Below, in pieces: positions 26,988 through 37,106 of a DNA stretch of 64,000 nucleotides; positions within the stretch are counted from its first letter, which is position 1, and each line of letters opens with the position of its first letter. The notes below the pieces were generated by a model, which worked only from the letters and a program-made list of their open reading frames with translations, ran no database searches and was not told the DNA's origin. This DNA is from Nostoc sp. PCC 7107 (GTDB lineage Bacteria; Cyanobacteriota; Cyanobacteriia; Cyanobacteriales; Nostocaceae). The stretch lies in the NCBI RefSeq assembly GCF_000316625.1, contig NC_019676.1, forward strand, positions 4,110,501 to 4,174,500, read 5' to 3'. Position numbers and translations under genes: made by a program.

Positions 26988-28772
26988 TTAACGCAGAGTC
27001 GTTATTGGTACACCTAACCAAGCAGCAAAATTTTCTTTTTGTATAGCATCAGGATTGTTGATTGGAACTACCTGATACTTACTAGGACGTGGTGCAGTCA
27101 GGGTGACAGAACAAGTGCGGAGTTCATCTTGATGAAAGACGGTAACTTGAATGATGTCGTTTGGTTGGTAATCTTTTAAGCGATCGCTTAGTTGATGAGA
27201 TGTTACTCGTATGCCGGCAATAGCCAGCAACTCATCCCCTGCATCAATTCCCGCCAATTGTGCGGGTGAACCAAATTCAACAAATTTCACAATCTCTCGT
27301 CCATTCTCGCTGTTTAACCTCAAACCAAAGTAAGGTTCTTCTTCTCTATCCGCAATCACCTGTAAGCCAAAAGGTTCTAGGTACTGATTAAAAGGCAATT
27401 CTTCCGTGCCATTAATGTAGCGATTAAAGAAGTCAGTCAAATCCATTTCTGCAACAGATTCAATTACTTCTTGCAATTCTTCGGGTGTGTAACCAATTTC
27501 TTGTTTGCCAAATTTGCACCACATCAGCCGCATCACGTCATCTAGCGATCGCTGATTTTTCGACCGCTGTCTAATTAGCAAATCTAGCAATAAAGAAACC
27601 ATTTCGCCCTTCAGATAGTAGGAAACTTGTGAATTATTGCTATTAGCATCTGGGCGATAAAGTTTAATCCAAGCATCAAACCCTGACTCAGCCAGTGATT
27701 GCACTTTCCGCCCTGGTGTAGTTAAAAACCGCGAAATTTCTTTACTCCAATTATGAAAATATGACTTGGCATCATAAATTCCTGCCCGCAAGGGAATTAA
27801 CAAATCGTAGTAACTCGTAGTTCCTTCACAAAACCACAAAGAAGATGTATAATTTTCACGGTCGTAATCAAAAACTTCTAAAGCTTTTGGGCGAATCCGT
27901 TTAACATTCCACAAGTGAAAGAACTCGTGTGCCACCAGTTGAATGAAGCGATCGTATTTATCTGGTGAGCTAAAACCAAAACGCTGATAAATTAAGGAGC
28001 AACAGTTTTTATGCTCTAAACCGCCATAAGCTTGGGCAAACAAATGCAGTAGAAACACGTATCTGTCGTAAGGCAAGCCGCCAAACATCTGGGCTTCTAC
28101 ATGAATGATTTTTTGAATATCAGCAATTATTTGTTGTGCTTGGTAATTTCCCTGACCCCAAATAGCTAGTTCATGAGGTTTTCCCAATACCTCAAAGTGA
28201 TACAACTCGTGATAACCAATTTCAAAGGGGCTATCCACAAGAGTATCAAAATCAGCTGCATAAAAAGTAGAAGACTGTCCATCAACTGATGGCAAGGCAG
28301 TAGTTACTCGCCATTCAGGATGGGGCGGTACAATAGTCACTTGAATTGGCAACCCTTCACAGCCTCGTAATCTAAAAAACAGGGCTGCACCGTTAAGATA
28401 ACCATGAGTACTATCCAAATGGTTTGTGCGTACCGATAACTCATTGGCAAATATGCGGTAACGGACTGTTAATTCAGAAATACCGTTTGTGTTTACCTGC
28501 CAGTGGTTTTTACTGATTTTACGCCAAGGCAAGGGCTGATCCCCAGCAAAAACGGCAAAATCTTGTAAATTTTTTGCATATTCCCGCACTAAATAGGAGC
28601 CTGGTGTCCAGACGGGCATTTTCAAGTCGAGTGTTGGGGATGAGTGATTAACCAGCAGCAAGCTCACCTCAAACAGATGGGTTTCTGGTTGGGGCATTGC
28701 TACCAGGTAGTGAATCGCCGGTACGGTTTCCTTAACGCCAATTTCGAGACGAGGTGCTGTTGCTTCAGTCAT
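26988..28772 (-). CDS. M61-family (glycyl) aminopeptidase with PDZ domain
   Basis: A 594-residue protein. The N-terminal beta domain (about 1-190) leads to the catalytic domain with the zinc motif VAHEFFHLWNVKRIRP and the downstream LWFCEGTTSYYDLL that supplies the third ligand Glu. A PDZ domain follows at about 480-570 (YFGLRLNSENGREIVKFVE, AGDELLAIAGIRV). ATG 28772 is preferred since homologues start here; the frame extends 17 codons upstream without similarity. No signal peptide is seen, so it is probably cytoplasmic. Confidence 0.9.
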   Translation of the reverse strand: MTEATAPRLEIGVKETVPAIHYLVAMPQPETHLFEVSLLLVNHSSPTLDLKMPVWTPGSYLVREYAKNLQDFAVFAGDQPLPWRKISKNHWQVNTNGISELTVRYRIFANELSVRTNHLDSTHGYLNGAALFFRLRGCEGLPIQVTIVPPHPEWRVTTALPSVDGQSSTFYAADFDTLVDSPFEIGYHELYHFEVLGKPHELAIWGQGNYQAQQIIADIQKIIHVEAQMFGGLPYDRYVFLLHLFAQAYGGLEHKNCCSLIYQRFGFSSPDKYDRFIQLVAHEFFHLWNVKRIRPKALEVFDYDRENYTSSLWFCEGTTSYYDLLIPLRAGIYDAKSYFHNWSKEISRFLTTPGRKVQSLAESGFDAWIKLYRPDANSNNSQVSYYLKGEMVSLLLDLLIRQRSKNQRSLDDVMRLMWCKFGKQEIGYTPEELQEVIESVAEMDLTDFFNRYINGTEELPFNQYLEPFGLQVIADREEEPYFGLRLNSENGREIVKFVEFGSPAQLAGIDAGDELLAIAGIRVTSHQLSDRLKDYQPNDIIQVTVFHQDELRTCSVTLTAPRPSKYQVVPINNPDAIQKENFAAWLGVPITTLR

Positions 28773-29246
28773 TTGTAGTAGTAGACAGGAGTGATAAGTT
28801 ATGAGTTTATAGTTATTAGTCAATAATTAATAGTCAATGGAAGGAGTTTGTAAAGAACTAGGAATAAAATAGTCTGAACTTGGGATTGGGAAAAATTCAC
28901 AATTAATTAATATTCTATAGTTGATGTCAAATCTTCAGGTCTTTTTATCCATAATTAATTAATTTTTCCTACCAAGCATGTGTTTCCAGCATTTTTGATG
29001 CTTAGAAGTTGGTCATCCACAATAGTCAATAGAGATGATTTCAAAACTTGTAACTCAATATCTTAATGCTCAACACCATTGCCAAAATTTGCATCTGCGG
29101 TCTATGCCGTTGATAACTTACGTAAAGGCTTTTTGACAAAAATATCCGCCGTTAGTGCGACTGTTAGCAAGTCTGTGAGTTGGAGAACTGATATACATTA
29201 ATTGTCGCAGTATCTGAAATTGTGGCTACCCTACACTCAACTCAAA
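28773..29246. other. intergenic region without recognised gene
   Basis: A 474-base AT-rich gap between the M61 peptidase gene and the Crp-type regulator gene, both on the minus strand. It contains repeated AATTAATTAAT-like runs. I see no convincing small gene or structured RNA. Confidence 0.5.
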
Positions 29247-29930
29247 TTAGACTTTGCCAGCCAAATTCATCAATTGCTTGAAGTTAAGCAAGTAAATGAT
29301 GTTATTAACATTATCAATTGTAATCCATCCTTTTTCATGTAATTTTTCCATGATTTTGGTGGTTTCCTCTACTCCGATTTCTGTTACTTCTGCCAGATCT
29401 TTAAAGGGAATATTAAAAATTTCTTTACCTTGCTCTGATTCTTGTCCATAGCTTTCACCTAAACTGACTAAGGTGTGCGCCAGTTTTACAGCAGGTGGTG
29501 AAGAGCGAATCTGTAAGCGTTGGTTAAATTGCCGGATTCTTCGCACCATCAGTTGAAGCATCCGATGATGCAATTGTGGATCTTTAAACAAGATTTGAAT
29601 AAAACGCTCACGAGAAATGCTGAGTAACTTCACAGGCGAAAGAGCAATGACATCAGTTGAACGCGGAGATTCATCTAAAATCGCCATTTCTCCAAAAAAA
29701 TCGCCCCGACCTAAAATCGCTATGGCAACAGAATCTTCGCCAGAAGTACGGCGGACTTTCACCCACCCAGATACCACAAAGTAAACTGCGTTACCCCAGG
29801 CATCTTCCATTAATACGGCGCGTCCTACGGGATACTCGTGATCAATTGCAACATTGAGCAGCCATTCTAAAGTTTGGGGGTTGGCTGTACTCAGCAAGGG
29901 GAAAAGTTCACTAAAAACCTCAGTCTGCAT
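29247..29930 (-). CDS. Crp/Fnr-family transcription regulator
   Basis: A 227-residue protein with an N-terminal cyclic-nucleotide-binding beta roll (about 20-135), a long dimerisation helix, and a C-terminal winged helix (about 165-220). The phosphate-binding cassette FFGEMAILDESPRSTDV keeps the Glu and the Arg that contact the cyclic phosphate in cAMP-binding members. The recognition region reads FKDLAEVTEIGVEETTKIMEKL, which differs from E. coli Crp. No Cys cluster of the Fnr kind is present. Targets are unknown; the promoter region is shared with no divergent gene. Confidence 0.85.
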   Translation of the reverse strand: MQTEVFSELFPLLSTANPQTLEWLLNVAIDHEYPVGRAVLMEDAWGNAVYFVVSGWVKVRRTSGEDSVAIAILGRGDFFGEMAILDESPRSTDVIALSPVKLLSISRERFIQILFKDPQLHHRMLQLMVRRIRQFNQRLQIRSSPPAVKLAHTLVSLGESYGQESEQGKEIFNIPFKDLAEVTEIGVEETTKIMEKLHEKGWITIDNVNNIIYLLNFKQLMNLAGKV

Positions 29931-30133
29931 GAAATATCTGTAAAAATGAATTCAATAATGGAAAATTAAGTTGACTAATATAAGTTTTAAAACCGCTACC
30001 ATAGTATTAATACAGTTAAAATATGTAATAATTAATACTTAAAAATATGGTGATTCGGTCTAATGTTCCTTTACAACATAGCAATTATGTCAGGGATCGA
30101 AATCAGCGGTTTTACTGACCCAATTGTGATTTA

Positions 30134-31264
30134 TTATTTGCCCATTGTATCGCTATTTGCTGTGAGTATTTTGACTTGTTGGTCTAAATTTTCGACTATG
30201 CGATTTAAGCTCTCTAAAGCATCTGATTGCTCTGATGTCAGGTTAGAGTTAAGTATTAGTCGTTGATTTAGTTCCTGTAATTTATAGCTGAGTTGTTGAG
30301 AAATACCCAAAACATCTCGGCTGAGACGGGCTAATTGTTGTTGTTGATGAAACTTTAAGGCGGCTCCCCGCAATACTTGAAGTGTAGCTTCTTCACCGTA
30401 AATACCTGGCATCACTCGCAGACGTAATAATACACGGTTTTGTTGATATACACATTCTTTTTCTATTTGTTTTGGTTCTGTAATGGTGGTAATAGGTAAG
30501 CTGGCAAATCGCTTTAATTCATTCAGTACGCCTTGAAACACCGACAACGGTAAATTCTCTAATACTGATTGCACAACACCATTATCGCTCCAGAGTATCC
30601 TACCTTTGTAAGGTTGTCTTTCTAAATACAAGCGACCAATTCCGCCACCAAGCACTCGACCGAGTAATTCTTCTAGTAGTTTTTTGGGTGGGAGTAATGC
30701 TAACACTTCTACAGGAGTAGATAGTTCTGGTGCAGGGACTGGCAGGATAGTTAAATTATTTGTGAGTACTGCTTCGGTGATCTCTTCTCTGAGCTTTTTG
30801 GCTAAAACCGAAAGATTGGGTTCTGGAAGCGGGGGAAAATCTGTTAATTTTTGAGTATTTTCAGGGGTTTCTATATTTGCCACCATTGATGCTGGTGGTT
30901 GCTGCTGATTTTGAGATGAGCTAAAGGTATTTTTATAGTTGAGGTAGGCTGAGAGGATGTGGCGGTGGCTGTCAGTGGCAATTTCTTGACTCACCATTGT
31001 GCAGTTGATATAAGCTAAGATGCGATTCACATAATCTAGGGCGCTGCCGTCCTGTGGATGCACCATACCCAGGAGTAATTTGTTACTTTCTAATCGAAAG
31101 GGCAAAATTTGATGGTACAGACAAGCTTCAAAGGACAGGAGATGATCAATTAGCTGGAATATTTGTTGGCGATCGCTTTCTCGCTCTAAGTTTATCGATA
31201 TGTTTGATAGTACCTGCTGCTTACTAGCTGCGGTATCAACTGGCTTGTCCTCTGAAGACAACAT
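30134..31264 (-). CDS. PilB/GspE N-terminal-like protein lacking the ATPase domain
   Basis: A 376-residue protein. Its first 120 residues resemble the MshEN-type N-terminal domain of cyanobacterial PilB (FEACLYHQILPFRLESNKLL, ALDYVNRILAYINCTMV). A second region at about 195-320 resembles the domain that precedes the PilB ATPase (PPKKLLEELLGRVLGGGIGRLYLE, RLRVMPGIYGEEATLQVLRG). Then the protein ends in a coiled coil; no Walker A or B motif is present. It is therefore a stand-alone PilB-like partner or c-di-GMP-binding module. It lies downstream of the HetZ-like gene on the same strand. Confidence 0.65.
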   Translation of the reverse strand: MLSSEDKPVDTAASKQQVLSNISINLERESDRQQIFQLIDHLLSFEACLYHQILPFRLESNKLLLGMVHPQDGSALDYVNRILAYINCTMVSQEIATDSHRHILSAYLNYKNTFSSSQNQQQPPASMVANIETPENTQKLTDFPPLPEPNLSVLAKKLREEITEAVLTNNLTILPVPAPELSTPVEVLALLPPKKLLEELLGRVLGGGIGRLYLERQPYKGRILWSDNGVVQSVLENLPLSVFQGVLNELKRFASLPITTITEPKQIEKECVYQQNRVLLRLRVMPGIYGEEATLQVLRGAALKFHQQQQLARLSRDVLGISQQLSYKLQELNQRLILNSNLTSEQSDALESLNRIVENLDQQVKILTANSDTMGK

Positions 31265-31496
31265 AATTTTTGATTATTTAAAGTTTCCTTATATTTTATT
31301 TTGCTCTAAGTTGATTGGCAGTAAATAAAGATACTTTGTTATCTTGGTAAAAATTAAATTAATTACTTTCTGTACGATGATACTTAGTTAAATGGATAGA
31401 GGAGCAGGGGAAAGGTTGCTAGGTTTAAACACCCTCCCAATTGCGTCCCGCAAAGTCCCCAATTTATTTATGGGTAGGAATTGCAGTGATCGCTGA

Positions 31497-32684
31497 TTAT
31501 GCTCCTGATTCTTCGGTTCTCAACGATTGGGCTATGAGATAAATTTTTGTCCATTCTCCCATTACCTGATGGCTTTTGAGGTTTAATTGTTGGGCGATCG
31601 CTTCCAGGGAATTACCTGCTTTGCGTAAATCTAGTACTTGCTGCCCCAGTGGGGTTAATTTTTGATAAAGTTGCTGCCATTGACTAGGTGTAAGTCCCAA
31701 GTTATGTTCTTCTAAAGAAATTGATAGCCAGCTATTGACGAGTTCGGGTTTGCCTTTAAGGGCAAAGACACGAACTGCATGGTAGCTGATTTTTTCCCGC
31801 AGGCGGTAGATTTCCCGAATCGGCCTTTGCAGTTGCTTGGCAATTTCATCTTGAGATTTGCCTTGAAGATATAATTTCAGCCAATCGACTGCTTCTTGTC
31901 CGAGATTTTCTTGTAAATAATCAGCAAATTCTGTTTGCACAGATTGGCGCAGTGATTGTTGTTCTTCTAGTTGTTGTGCTTCTTGATATTCGGCGATCGC
32001 TTGCGTATCTACCAAATTAACGCGATTATCATTGTCATCGGTGAGAATTTCTTCGGAAACCAGTCTCACTATGTCACTACCTGGTACTTGAGTTAAGCCA
32101 CCACGCTGAGTCCGACGCAAGTAGTTGACAAATCTGTAAACGAGTAGAGGTTGATTGCGGACTGGGCGCAAAGCATACTCTTCTACACTGGCAAACAAGA
32201 GTGTATCTTGTAGTCGTCTGTCGTTAGTAAATTCGACGATACAAGCCATTTGCTGCTGCATATAGCTGTCGCTTTGTAGTAATTCTTGGATAACTTCTTG
32301 TAAGACATCTATGACACTGCGTTGGCGATCGCGGCTTAATGCTACCCAAGTTTGAATTTTATGGCGTAAGCTGACTAAACTTCCTAATCGTGTGATTAAG
32401 TTACGATACGCACGTTCTCTGCCAATACCCAAGTAGCGTTGACGTAAAATTTTCCAGCGATATTCCATCGCTTGCTTGGCAATTTCCAGTTCTTTGGGAT
32501 TTAATAGTTCAAATCGATTTAAGTCTTTTCCCAAAAGCCACAGAACAATACTCTCCCTCACAGATACGTTTTGTTCTGGAATCTCTACAGCTAGACGTTT
32601 ACGCCAATACTGTGCCAGTTTTTCTCCATCTTTTGCCATAGTGAGATTGTATTCTTCAAAACCTTGCCTTAAAGTTTGCATCAC
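31497..32684 (-). CDS. HetZ-related helix-turn-helix protein
   Basis: A 395-residue, soluble, Gln/Leu/Arg-rich protein. The C-terminal third holds two sigma70-region-4-like helix-turn-helix units: KSQDEIAKQLQRPIREIYRL at about 275-295, and NSLEAIAQQLNLKSHQVMGE at about 355-375. The N-terminal part (LAQYWRKRLAVEIPEQN, YRWKILRQRYLG) resembles proteins annotated as HetZ-related in heterocyst-forming cyanobacteria, which act in early heterocyst differentiation. The assignment is from memory of the pattern and is moderate. The start could also be the second Met. Confidence 0.5.
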   Translation of the reverse strand: MMQTLRQGFEEYNLTMAKDGEKLAQYWRKRLAVEIPEQNVSVRESIVLWLLGKDLNRFELLNPKELEIAKQAMEYRWKILRQRYLGIGRERAYRNLITRLGSLVSLRHKIQTWVALSRDRQRSVIDVLQEVIQELLQSDSYMQQQMACIVEFTNDRRLQDTLLFASVEEYALRPVRNQPLLVYRFVNYLRRTQRGGLTQVPGSDIVRLVSEEILTDDNDNRVNLVDTQAIAEYQEAQQLEEQQSLRQSVQTEFADYLQENLGQEAVDWLKLYLQGKSQDEIAKQLQRPIREIYRLREKISYHAVRVFALKGKPELVNSWLSISLEEHNLGLTPSQWQQLYQKLTPLGQQVLDLRKAGNSLEAIAQQLNLKSHQVMGEWTKIYLIAQSLRTEESGA

Positions 32685-33518
32685 AACCCCCGTTTATCGT
32701 CAATCACTCTTAACATCTTGGCTGGCAGTTGTCCATGAATCGGTCGCTTTCATGAAGACATTTCAGCGATTCTATTCTTATTACGTTTTTATTCCCAAAC
32801 TTTATGCAGAAGTTTTCAGAATTGTAGTTTTGGCTTTTATTCTCTGAATCATATAAATTTCAGGATTCGGAAATTTTGTTTCTATCTCTGAAGAATTTTA
32901 ATTTTTGTAAACTTATCATCAAGACACTTTAACAGCAGATTTATCCCAAACCAAACTGATCAAGAAAAATTGCGATTAAAGTTCTTCAGTTAGTAAAAGC
33001 TAGAAAGTTGACCCTTCTGCAAAAGAAGTAGTGGGATTTACCCATTTCAAAGACGTTATTCTGGGTAGATAAGTTTCACACCGTAAAGTCTTTTTTAGCC
33101 ATTGGGTAATTATGTAATTTTTCTTATTAATCTTTACTAGTTCGCCTATAGATTTCATGGTTGAAAGCTATAGTTTATAGTTAACTCCTTGATTTTTTAT
33201 AGCTATTGACAGGTTTTTTGAAGTAGGGAAGCGATCGCTAACACTACAATTTTCTTAAAATCTAATACTGTTGTTAAGGAAATTTTTTTAATTATATGCA
33301 AATTTGACAACTAGTCGTACAAGTAATTTGTTTCTCTTAAGAGTTACTTGTCAGCCGAGTCAAGGTGATAATTATGGCTAACATCTATTTCAATTAAATT
33401 GAAACAACATATCTAGCAAAAAGTCAATAGTCTAGTCTCAATTATTAATCATCAATTAGCAATTAGACTGAGAACTTTTGACTTTAGCTGTTGAATGAAT
33501 ATGCTAATGAATCTAAAT
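32685..33518. other. 834-base intergenic region
   Basis: An AT-rich gap upstream of the HetZ-like gene and downstream of ccmK4. Several short open frames exist but none has a ribosome binding site plus coding character. An imperfect set of TTTCAGGATTCGG / CTGAAG words near 32860-32890 is the only local symmetry noticed. Its length suggests long regulatory leaders or an unrecognised small RNA. Confidence 0.5.
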
Positions 33519-33872
33519 CTATCGTCCGTTACGAGACCTACCAATGATGGGATTTTCTACAGAGTCTCGATACTCTTGCACTTCTTCAGTATAAGCAATT
33601 GGTAAAACAGCCTCAACGTTTTCATGGGGACGGGGAATAATTACCCAAGATTCTAATGTTCCACCATAAACATTTGCTGCTGCTTCTACACCGGCAGCCA
33701 TCGCGGTTTTGACTTCCGATACATCTCCTCGAATATTTACTGTAAAACGTGCGCTACCAACTCTGATATAACCAACGAGGGTAACTCGTCCAGCTTTTAC
33801 CATTGCGTCTGCTGCTGCAAGTACAGCAGGAAAACCTTTAGTTTCCAGCGAGCCAACGGCTTGTAATGACAT
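33519..33872 (-). CDS. ccmK4: carboxysome shell protein CcmK4
   Basis: A 117-residue single-domain BMC protein that forms hexamers in the beta-carboxysome shell. The signature [44 protein letters not shown] continues into [16 protein letters not shown]. The GYIR-x-GSARF pore segment and the PRPHENV ending are CcmK4 features. ATG 33872 is chosen because AGGAG precedes it by seven bases; an upstream in-frame TTG adds two residues. It follows ccmK3 in a two-gene satellite locus apart from the main ccm operon. Confidence 0.93.
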   Translation of the reverse strand: MSLQAVGSLETKGFPAVLAAADAMVKAGRVTLVGYIRVGSARFTVNIRGDVSEVKTAMAAGVEAAANVYGGTLESWVIIPRPHENVEAVLPIAYTEEVQEYRDSVENPIIGRSRNGR

Positions 33873-33960
33873 TAGCAATCTCCTGTATAAATCAATGTAT
33901 GTGGTAACGCTACAAATTAATTGTAGAAAGCTTCGTTACAGATTTTAATGGCAAAATCTT

Positions 33961-34272
33961 TTAGAAGATACGGAAAGGTTCTGATTTGGCGGTGAAGTGG
34001 ATTGGTAGTATTGTTTCCACATTTTCCGGGGGATTAGGAACTATATAATGGGTGATTACTGTTTCAGCCTTTACTTGCTCCCCAGCATTTATACCTTGTT
34101 CAACAGCTCTGTTTACTTCAGCAACATGTCCTCGGACAGCAACAATAAAGCGGCCACTTTCCGCTAGGCCATAATACACTAGCGTGACTGCGGCAGATTT
34201 CACCATTGCATCTGCCGCGGCTAACACAGATGGAAAACCTAAAGTTTCAATTACGCCAACAGCCATTGGCAT
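33961..34272 (-). CDS. ccmK3: carboxysome shell protein CcmK3
   Basis: A 103-residue BMC protein. The features [40 protein letters not shown] and HYIVPNPPENVETILP identify the CcmK3 type, which in characterised cyanobacteria does not form homohexamers but joins CcmK4 in heterohexamers to tune shell permeability. ATG 34272 is chosen because AGGAG lies eight bases upstream and homologues start MPMAVG; the frame runs 23 codons further. It is the first gene of the ccmK3-ccmK4 pair, 88 bases before ccmK4. Confidence 0.92.
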   Translation of the reverse strand: MPMAVGVIETLGFPSVLAAADAMVKSAAVTLVYYGLAESGRFIVAVRGHVAEVNRAVEQGINAGEQVKAETVITHYIVPNPPENVETILPIHFTAKSEPFRIF

Positions 34273-34424
34273 GGCATTAGCTCCTGAGACACTAAAATAA
34301 GTAATCTTTATTTTACGAGGGTTTGGCTCCAATTGTGACATTCAGTACTGTTTTTTCAGTACACTAAGTCATCATCAGGCAAATCAGTATTATTTTGGTA
34401 ATGGGGTGCTGTAAATTATCAGTT

Positions 34425-35318
34425 ATGTTTCCCAGCTTTTTACCTACCGCAGTTAGTCAATTAACAGAGCCAGAATCGATCGCCCTAGCGCGGAGTATTC
34501 AAAGTCACGCGATCACTACTCCTTTATCTGATCAAGCGATTACCACAACCTATGCACAACAAGGTAGTGGTAGTACACCAATTTTACTAATTCACGGCTT
34601 TGATAGTTCTGTATTAGAATTCCGCCGACTGTTGCCACTGTTGGCAGAAAATAATGAAACTTGGGCAGTTGATTTACTGGGTTTTGGCTTTACCGACAGA
34701 CTCGCAGGCATACCATTTAGCCCTGTCACCATTAAAACCCATCTATATTATTTCTGGAAAACCTTAATTAACCAACCTGTAATTTTAGTAGGTGCATCAA
34801 TGGGAGGTGCAGCCGCCCTTGATTTTACCCTCACTTACCCAGAAGTTGTTAAAAAACTGGTATTAATTGATAGTGCTGGGTTAAAAGCGGGTTCACCCTT
34901 AGCGAAATTCATGTTTCCGCCCTTAGATAATTGGGCGACGCAATTTTTGCGTAATCCTAAAGTGCGCGATCGCATTTCTCGGACTGCTTATAAAAATCCC
35001 AGTCTGATTTCCCTAGATGCAGCATATTGTGGCGGATTGCATCTAGAAATGCCTAGTTGGCATTTAGCTTTAATTGCTTTTACCAAAAGTGGTGGTTACA
35101 GTGCTTTTAGATTTAAACAACTGGCACAAATTTTGCAACCGACATTAATTCTTTGGGGCGACTCAGATAAAATTTTAGGCACGACAGATGCCAAGCGATT
35201 TAAACGGGCAATTCCCAACAGTAAACTGATTTGGATTCAAAATTCAGGCCATATCCCGCATTTAGAACAACCACAAGTCACAGCTAAAAGCATTCTAGAA
35301 TTTCGAGAGGAATCATAA
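34425..35318 (+). CDS. alpha/beta hydrolase
   Basis: A 297-residue alpha/beta-hydrolase-fold enzyme. The oxyanion region is LLIHGFDSSVLEFR, the nucleophile elbow GASMGG (Ser), the acid probably D in LILWGDSDKILG, and the base H in SGHIPHLEQP. The start at ATG 34425 is preferred over a TTG at 34395. The substrate is unknown; close cyanobacterial relatives are often annotated as haloalkane-dehalogenase-like or prolyl aminopeptidase-like without evidence. It is divergent from ccmK3. Confidence 0.87.
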   Translation: MFPSFLPTAVSQLTEPESIALARSIQSHAITTPLSDQAITTTYAQQGSGSTPILLIHGFDSSVLEFRRLLPLLAENNETWAVDLLGFGFTDRLAGIPFSPVTIKTHLYYFWKTLINQPVILVGASMGGAAALDFTLTYPEVVKKLVLIDSAGLKAGSPLAKFMFPPLDNWATQFLRNPKVRDRISRTAYKNPSLISLDAAYCGGLHLEMPSWHLALIAFTKSGGYSAFRFKQLAQILQPTLILWGDSDKILGTTDAKRFKRAIPNSKLIWIQNSGHIPHLEQPQVTAKSILEFREES

Positions 35319-35409
35319 AAGACAAAAATAGGGTGAAAGGAATTCTACAAACATATCCTTACACCCCAACATCTTGATTAATTGCTAACAAACCAAAATA
35401 AACGATCGC

Positions 35410-36177
35410 CTAGACGTTAACTTTTTCCTTTGACCAAACCCCGTTTTGATCTTCATCAAAGCGCTGATGTACAGCTTCCCAAGCAGCTTGTTCAGCATTA
35501 AACTCATCACTGGTTTCATTCAAGACCGCATTGTAACGCTCAATGAATGTCCGTTGAGCTTCTTCAGACAGATGTGAACGGACTTCAGGAGACAAATCCT
35601 CTGGGCTATTACAAGGGCCAGGACAAGGATGAGCTAATGTTTTATCAGTTGTGTGAATTTCTTCAGCACCAGCACTTTCTAAAAGTAATTGAAATTCGCC
35701 AGTGCGATCGCTAGGGATTTCTGCCATTAAGAGAAATTCGCCAGCTTGTAAGCGGGTTTGGTAGATTGCAGCTTTATCTTCAGGCATTCCCCAGGCTGTG
35801 AGAGCTGAGACTAAACCAGCACCAGCACTACCTGCGATCGCACCACTAGCAGCACCTAATAGTAATGCACTGATTGGCCCCGCCGCGACAATTGGGCCAA
35901 CAAAGGGGATGAACAATACACCTACACCTGTGAGCAAACTTAGGAAAGAGCCAAACAGAGAACCAAAAATCGCCCCTGTTCGCAACCCACCTAAAATTAC
36001 ATCCCTCTTAGTAATAAAGCCAGCAATTCGCGTTTCCGACTGAAAATTCCGTCCCATAACCGAAATATGATCTCTGGGTACGCCTCTGTCTAGTAAACGT
36101 CGAATTACATCATCAATTTGCTTCTGTTCTTTAATTACAGCCGAGATAGTACGTTCTGCTTGATAGACTTCTGGCAC
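35410..36177 (-). CDS. stress protein: GSP17M-like glycine-zipper domain fused to ChaB
   Basis: A 255-residue fusion. Residues about 1-70 ([32 protein letters not shown]) resemble the general-stress-protein 17M-type domain. Residues about 75-135 are Gly/Ala-rich hydrophobic, a glycine-zipper-like hairpin. After a linker with the CPGPC motif, the last 65 residues ([32 protein letters not shown]) are a ChaB domain. It lies 126 bases downstream of dps on the same strand, supporting a stress role. The ChaB gene name derives from cation transport but its activity is uncertain. Confidence 0.8.
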   Translation of the reverse strand: MPEVYQAERTISAVIKEQKQIDDVIRRLLDRGVPRDHISVMGRNFQSETRIAGFITKRDVILGGLRTGAIFGSLFGSFLSLLTGVGVLFIPFVGPIVAAGPISALLLGAASGAIAGSAGAGLVSALTAWGMPEDKAAIYQTRLQAGEFLLMAEIPSDRTGEFQLLLESAGAEEIHTTDKTLAHPCPGPCNSPEDLSPEVRSHLSEEAQRTFIERYNAVLNETSDEFNAEQAAWEAVHQRFDEDQNGVWSKEKVNV

Positions 36178-36303
36178 TTGAATACTCCTGAAAATTGGCT
36201 TTTTTATAGTTGACTGGTAAATAGGTAAAGGCGGGAGATAAGTTCTTCCCGCAGCTTAGTATGTTCAGTCGGACTCTAAATTTAGGGATAAATCTGTGTT
36301 CAA

Positions 36304-36843
36304 CTACACACCCACAGGAGTTTTTGATCCTGTTGCTGGCTTATTTCCATCTGGCTGCAATTCTTGTCCTTCAATAAAAGAGCGCAGCATCCAAGCCATC
36401 TCTTCATGTTCTTCCATCAGTCCAGTTAAAAAGTCAGCAGTTCCTTCATCATGAAACTCTTCACTGGACTGATCTATATGCTCTCTGAGATTGCGAATAA
36501 CCTGCTCATGATCTTCCACAAGATTGGCTACCATACCTGTAGCTGTGGGAACATCACCTGAATGTTCTTTGAGGGTAGCAATTTGCAGAAATCCTTCCAT
36601 TGTTCCAATAGGGTAACAACCCAAAGCACGAACCCGTTCGGCTAGTGCATCAATATTGAGAGTTAGTTTTTCGTAGTGTTCTTCCCAAAGCTGGTGCAGA
36701 CTGCGAAACTGAGGGCCGACGACATCCCAATGATACTTTTTGGTTTTTACTAAAAGTAAATAGGCATCTGCTAAATCTTGATTTAACAGATTTGCTACAC
36801 CTTGACGCTGTTCTTCTGTCAAACCAATGTTAATCGTACGCAT
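36304..36843 (-). CDS. dps: Dps-family ferritin-like protein
   Basis: A 179-residue ferritin-like protein. The intersubunit ferroxidase residues are in KKYHWDVVGPQFRSLHQLWEEHYEKL (His, His, Asp/Glu) followed by IDALAERVRALG. The family protects DNA by oxidising Fe(II) with peroxide inside a 12-mer. The C-terminal tail is short and polar. Cyanobacteria carry several Dps paralogues; which one this is cannot be stated. The promoter region borders the IS630 insertion, whose left end lies 264 bases upstream. Confidence 0.93.
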   Translation of the reverse strand: MRTINIGLTEEQRQGVANLLNQDLADAYLLLVKTKKYHWDVVGPQFRSLHQLWEEHYEKLTLNIDALAERVRALGCYPIGTMEGFLQIATLKEHSGDVPTATGMVANLVEDHEQVIRNLREHIDQSSEEFHDEGTADFLTGLMEEHEEMAWMLRSFIEGQELQPDGNKPATGSKTPVGV

Positions 36844-37106
36844 TGAGCTTAATTCCTAAATAGACTTATTTATAAGTTCACAAAATTCAAACCTCATTTA
36901 CATCAACCAGAGGAAAGATTAACAGAGGAAGATTATTTATAACTTAAGGTTAGAGTGTGTTTGAAAACTGGTTAGCTGTAATTTTAAGCACTAGTTAATC
37001 TCGCCTAGCTCCAGGGCAAACGTATCTAAATTACTTTTGATCAAAACCAAAGCTGACCCTCAAAGAAAAAATCAGCATCGACCAATTTGATTTTATGTCA
37101 AAGATA

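Noticed and set aside
32476-32847. Plus-strand frame overlapping the start of the HetZ-like gene
   Set aside because: More than half is antisense to a well-supported gene and the rest is hydrophobic low-complexity sequence without a start signal.
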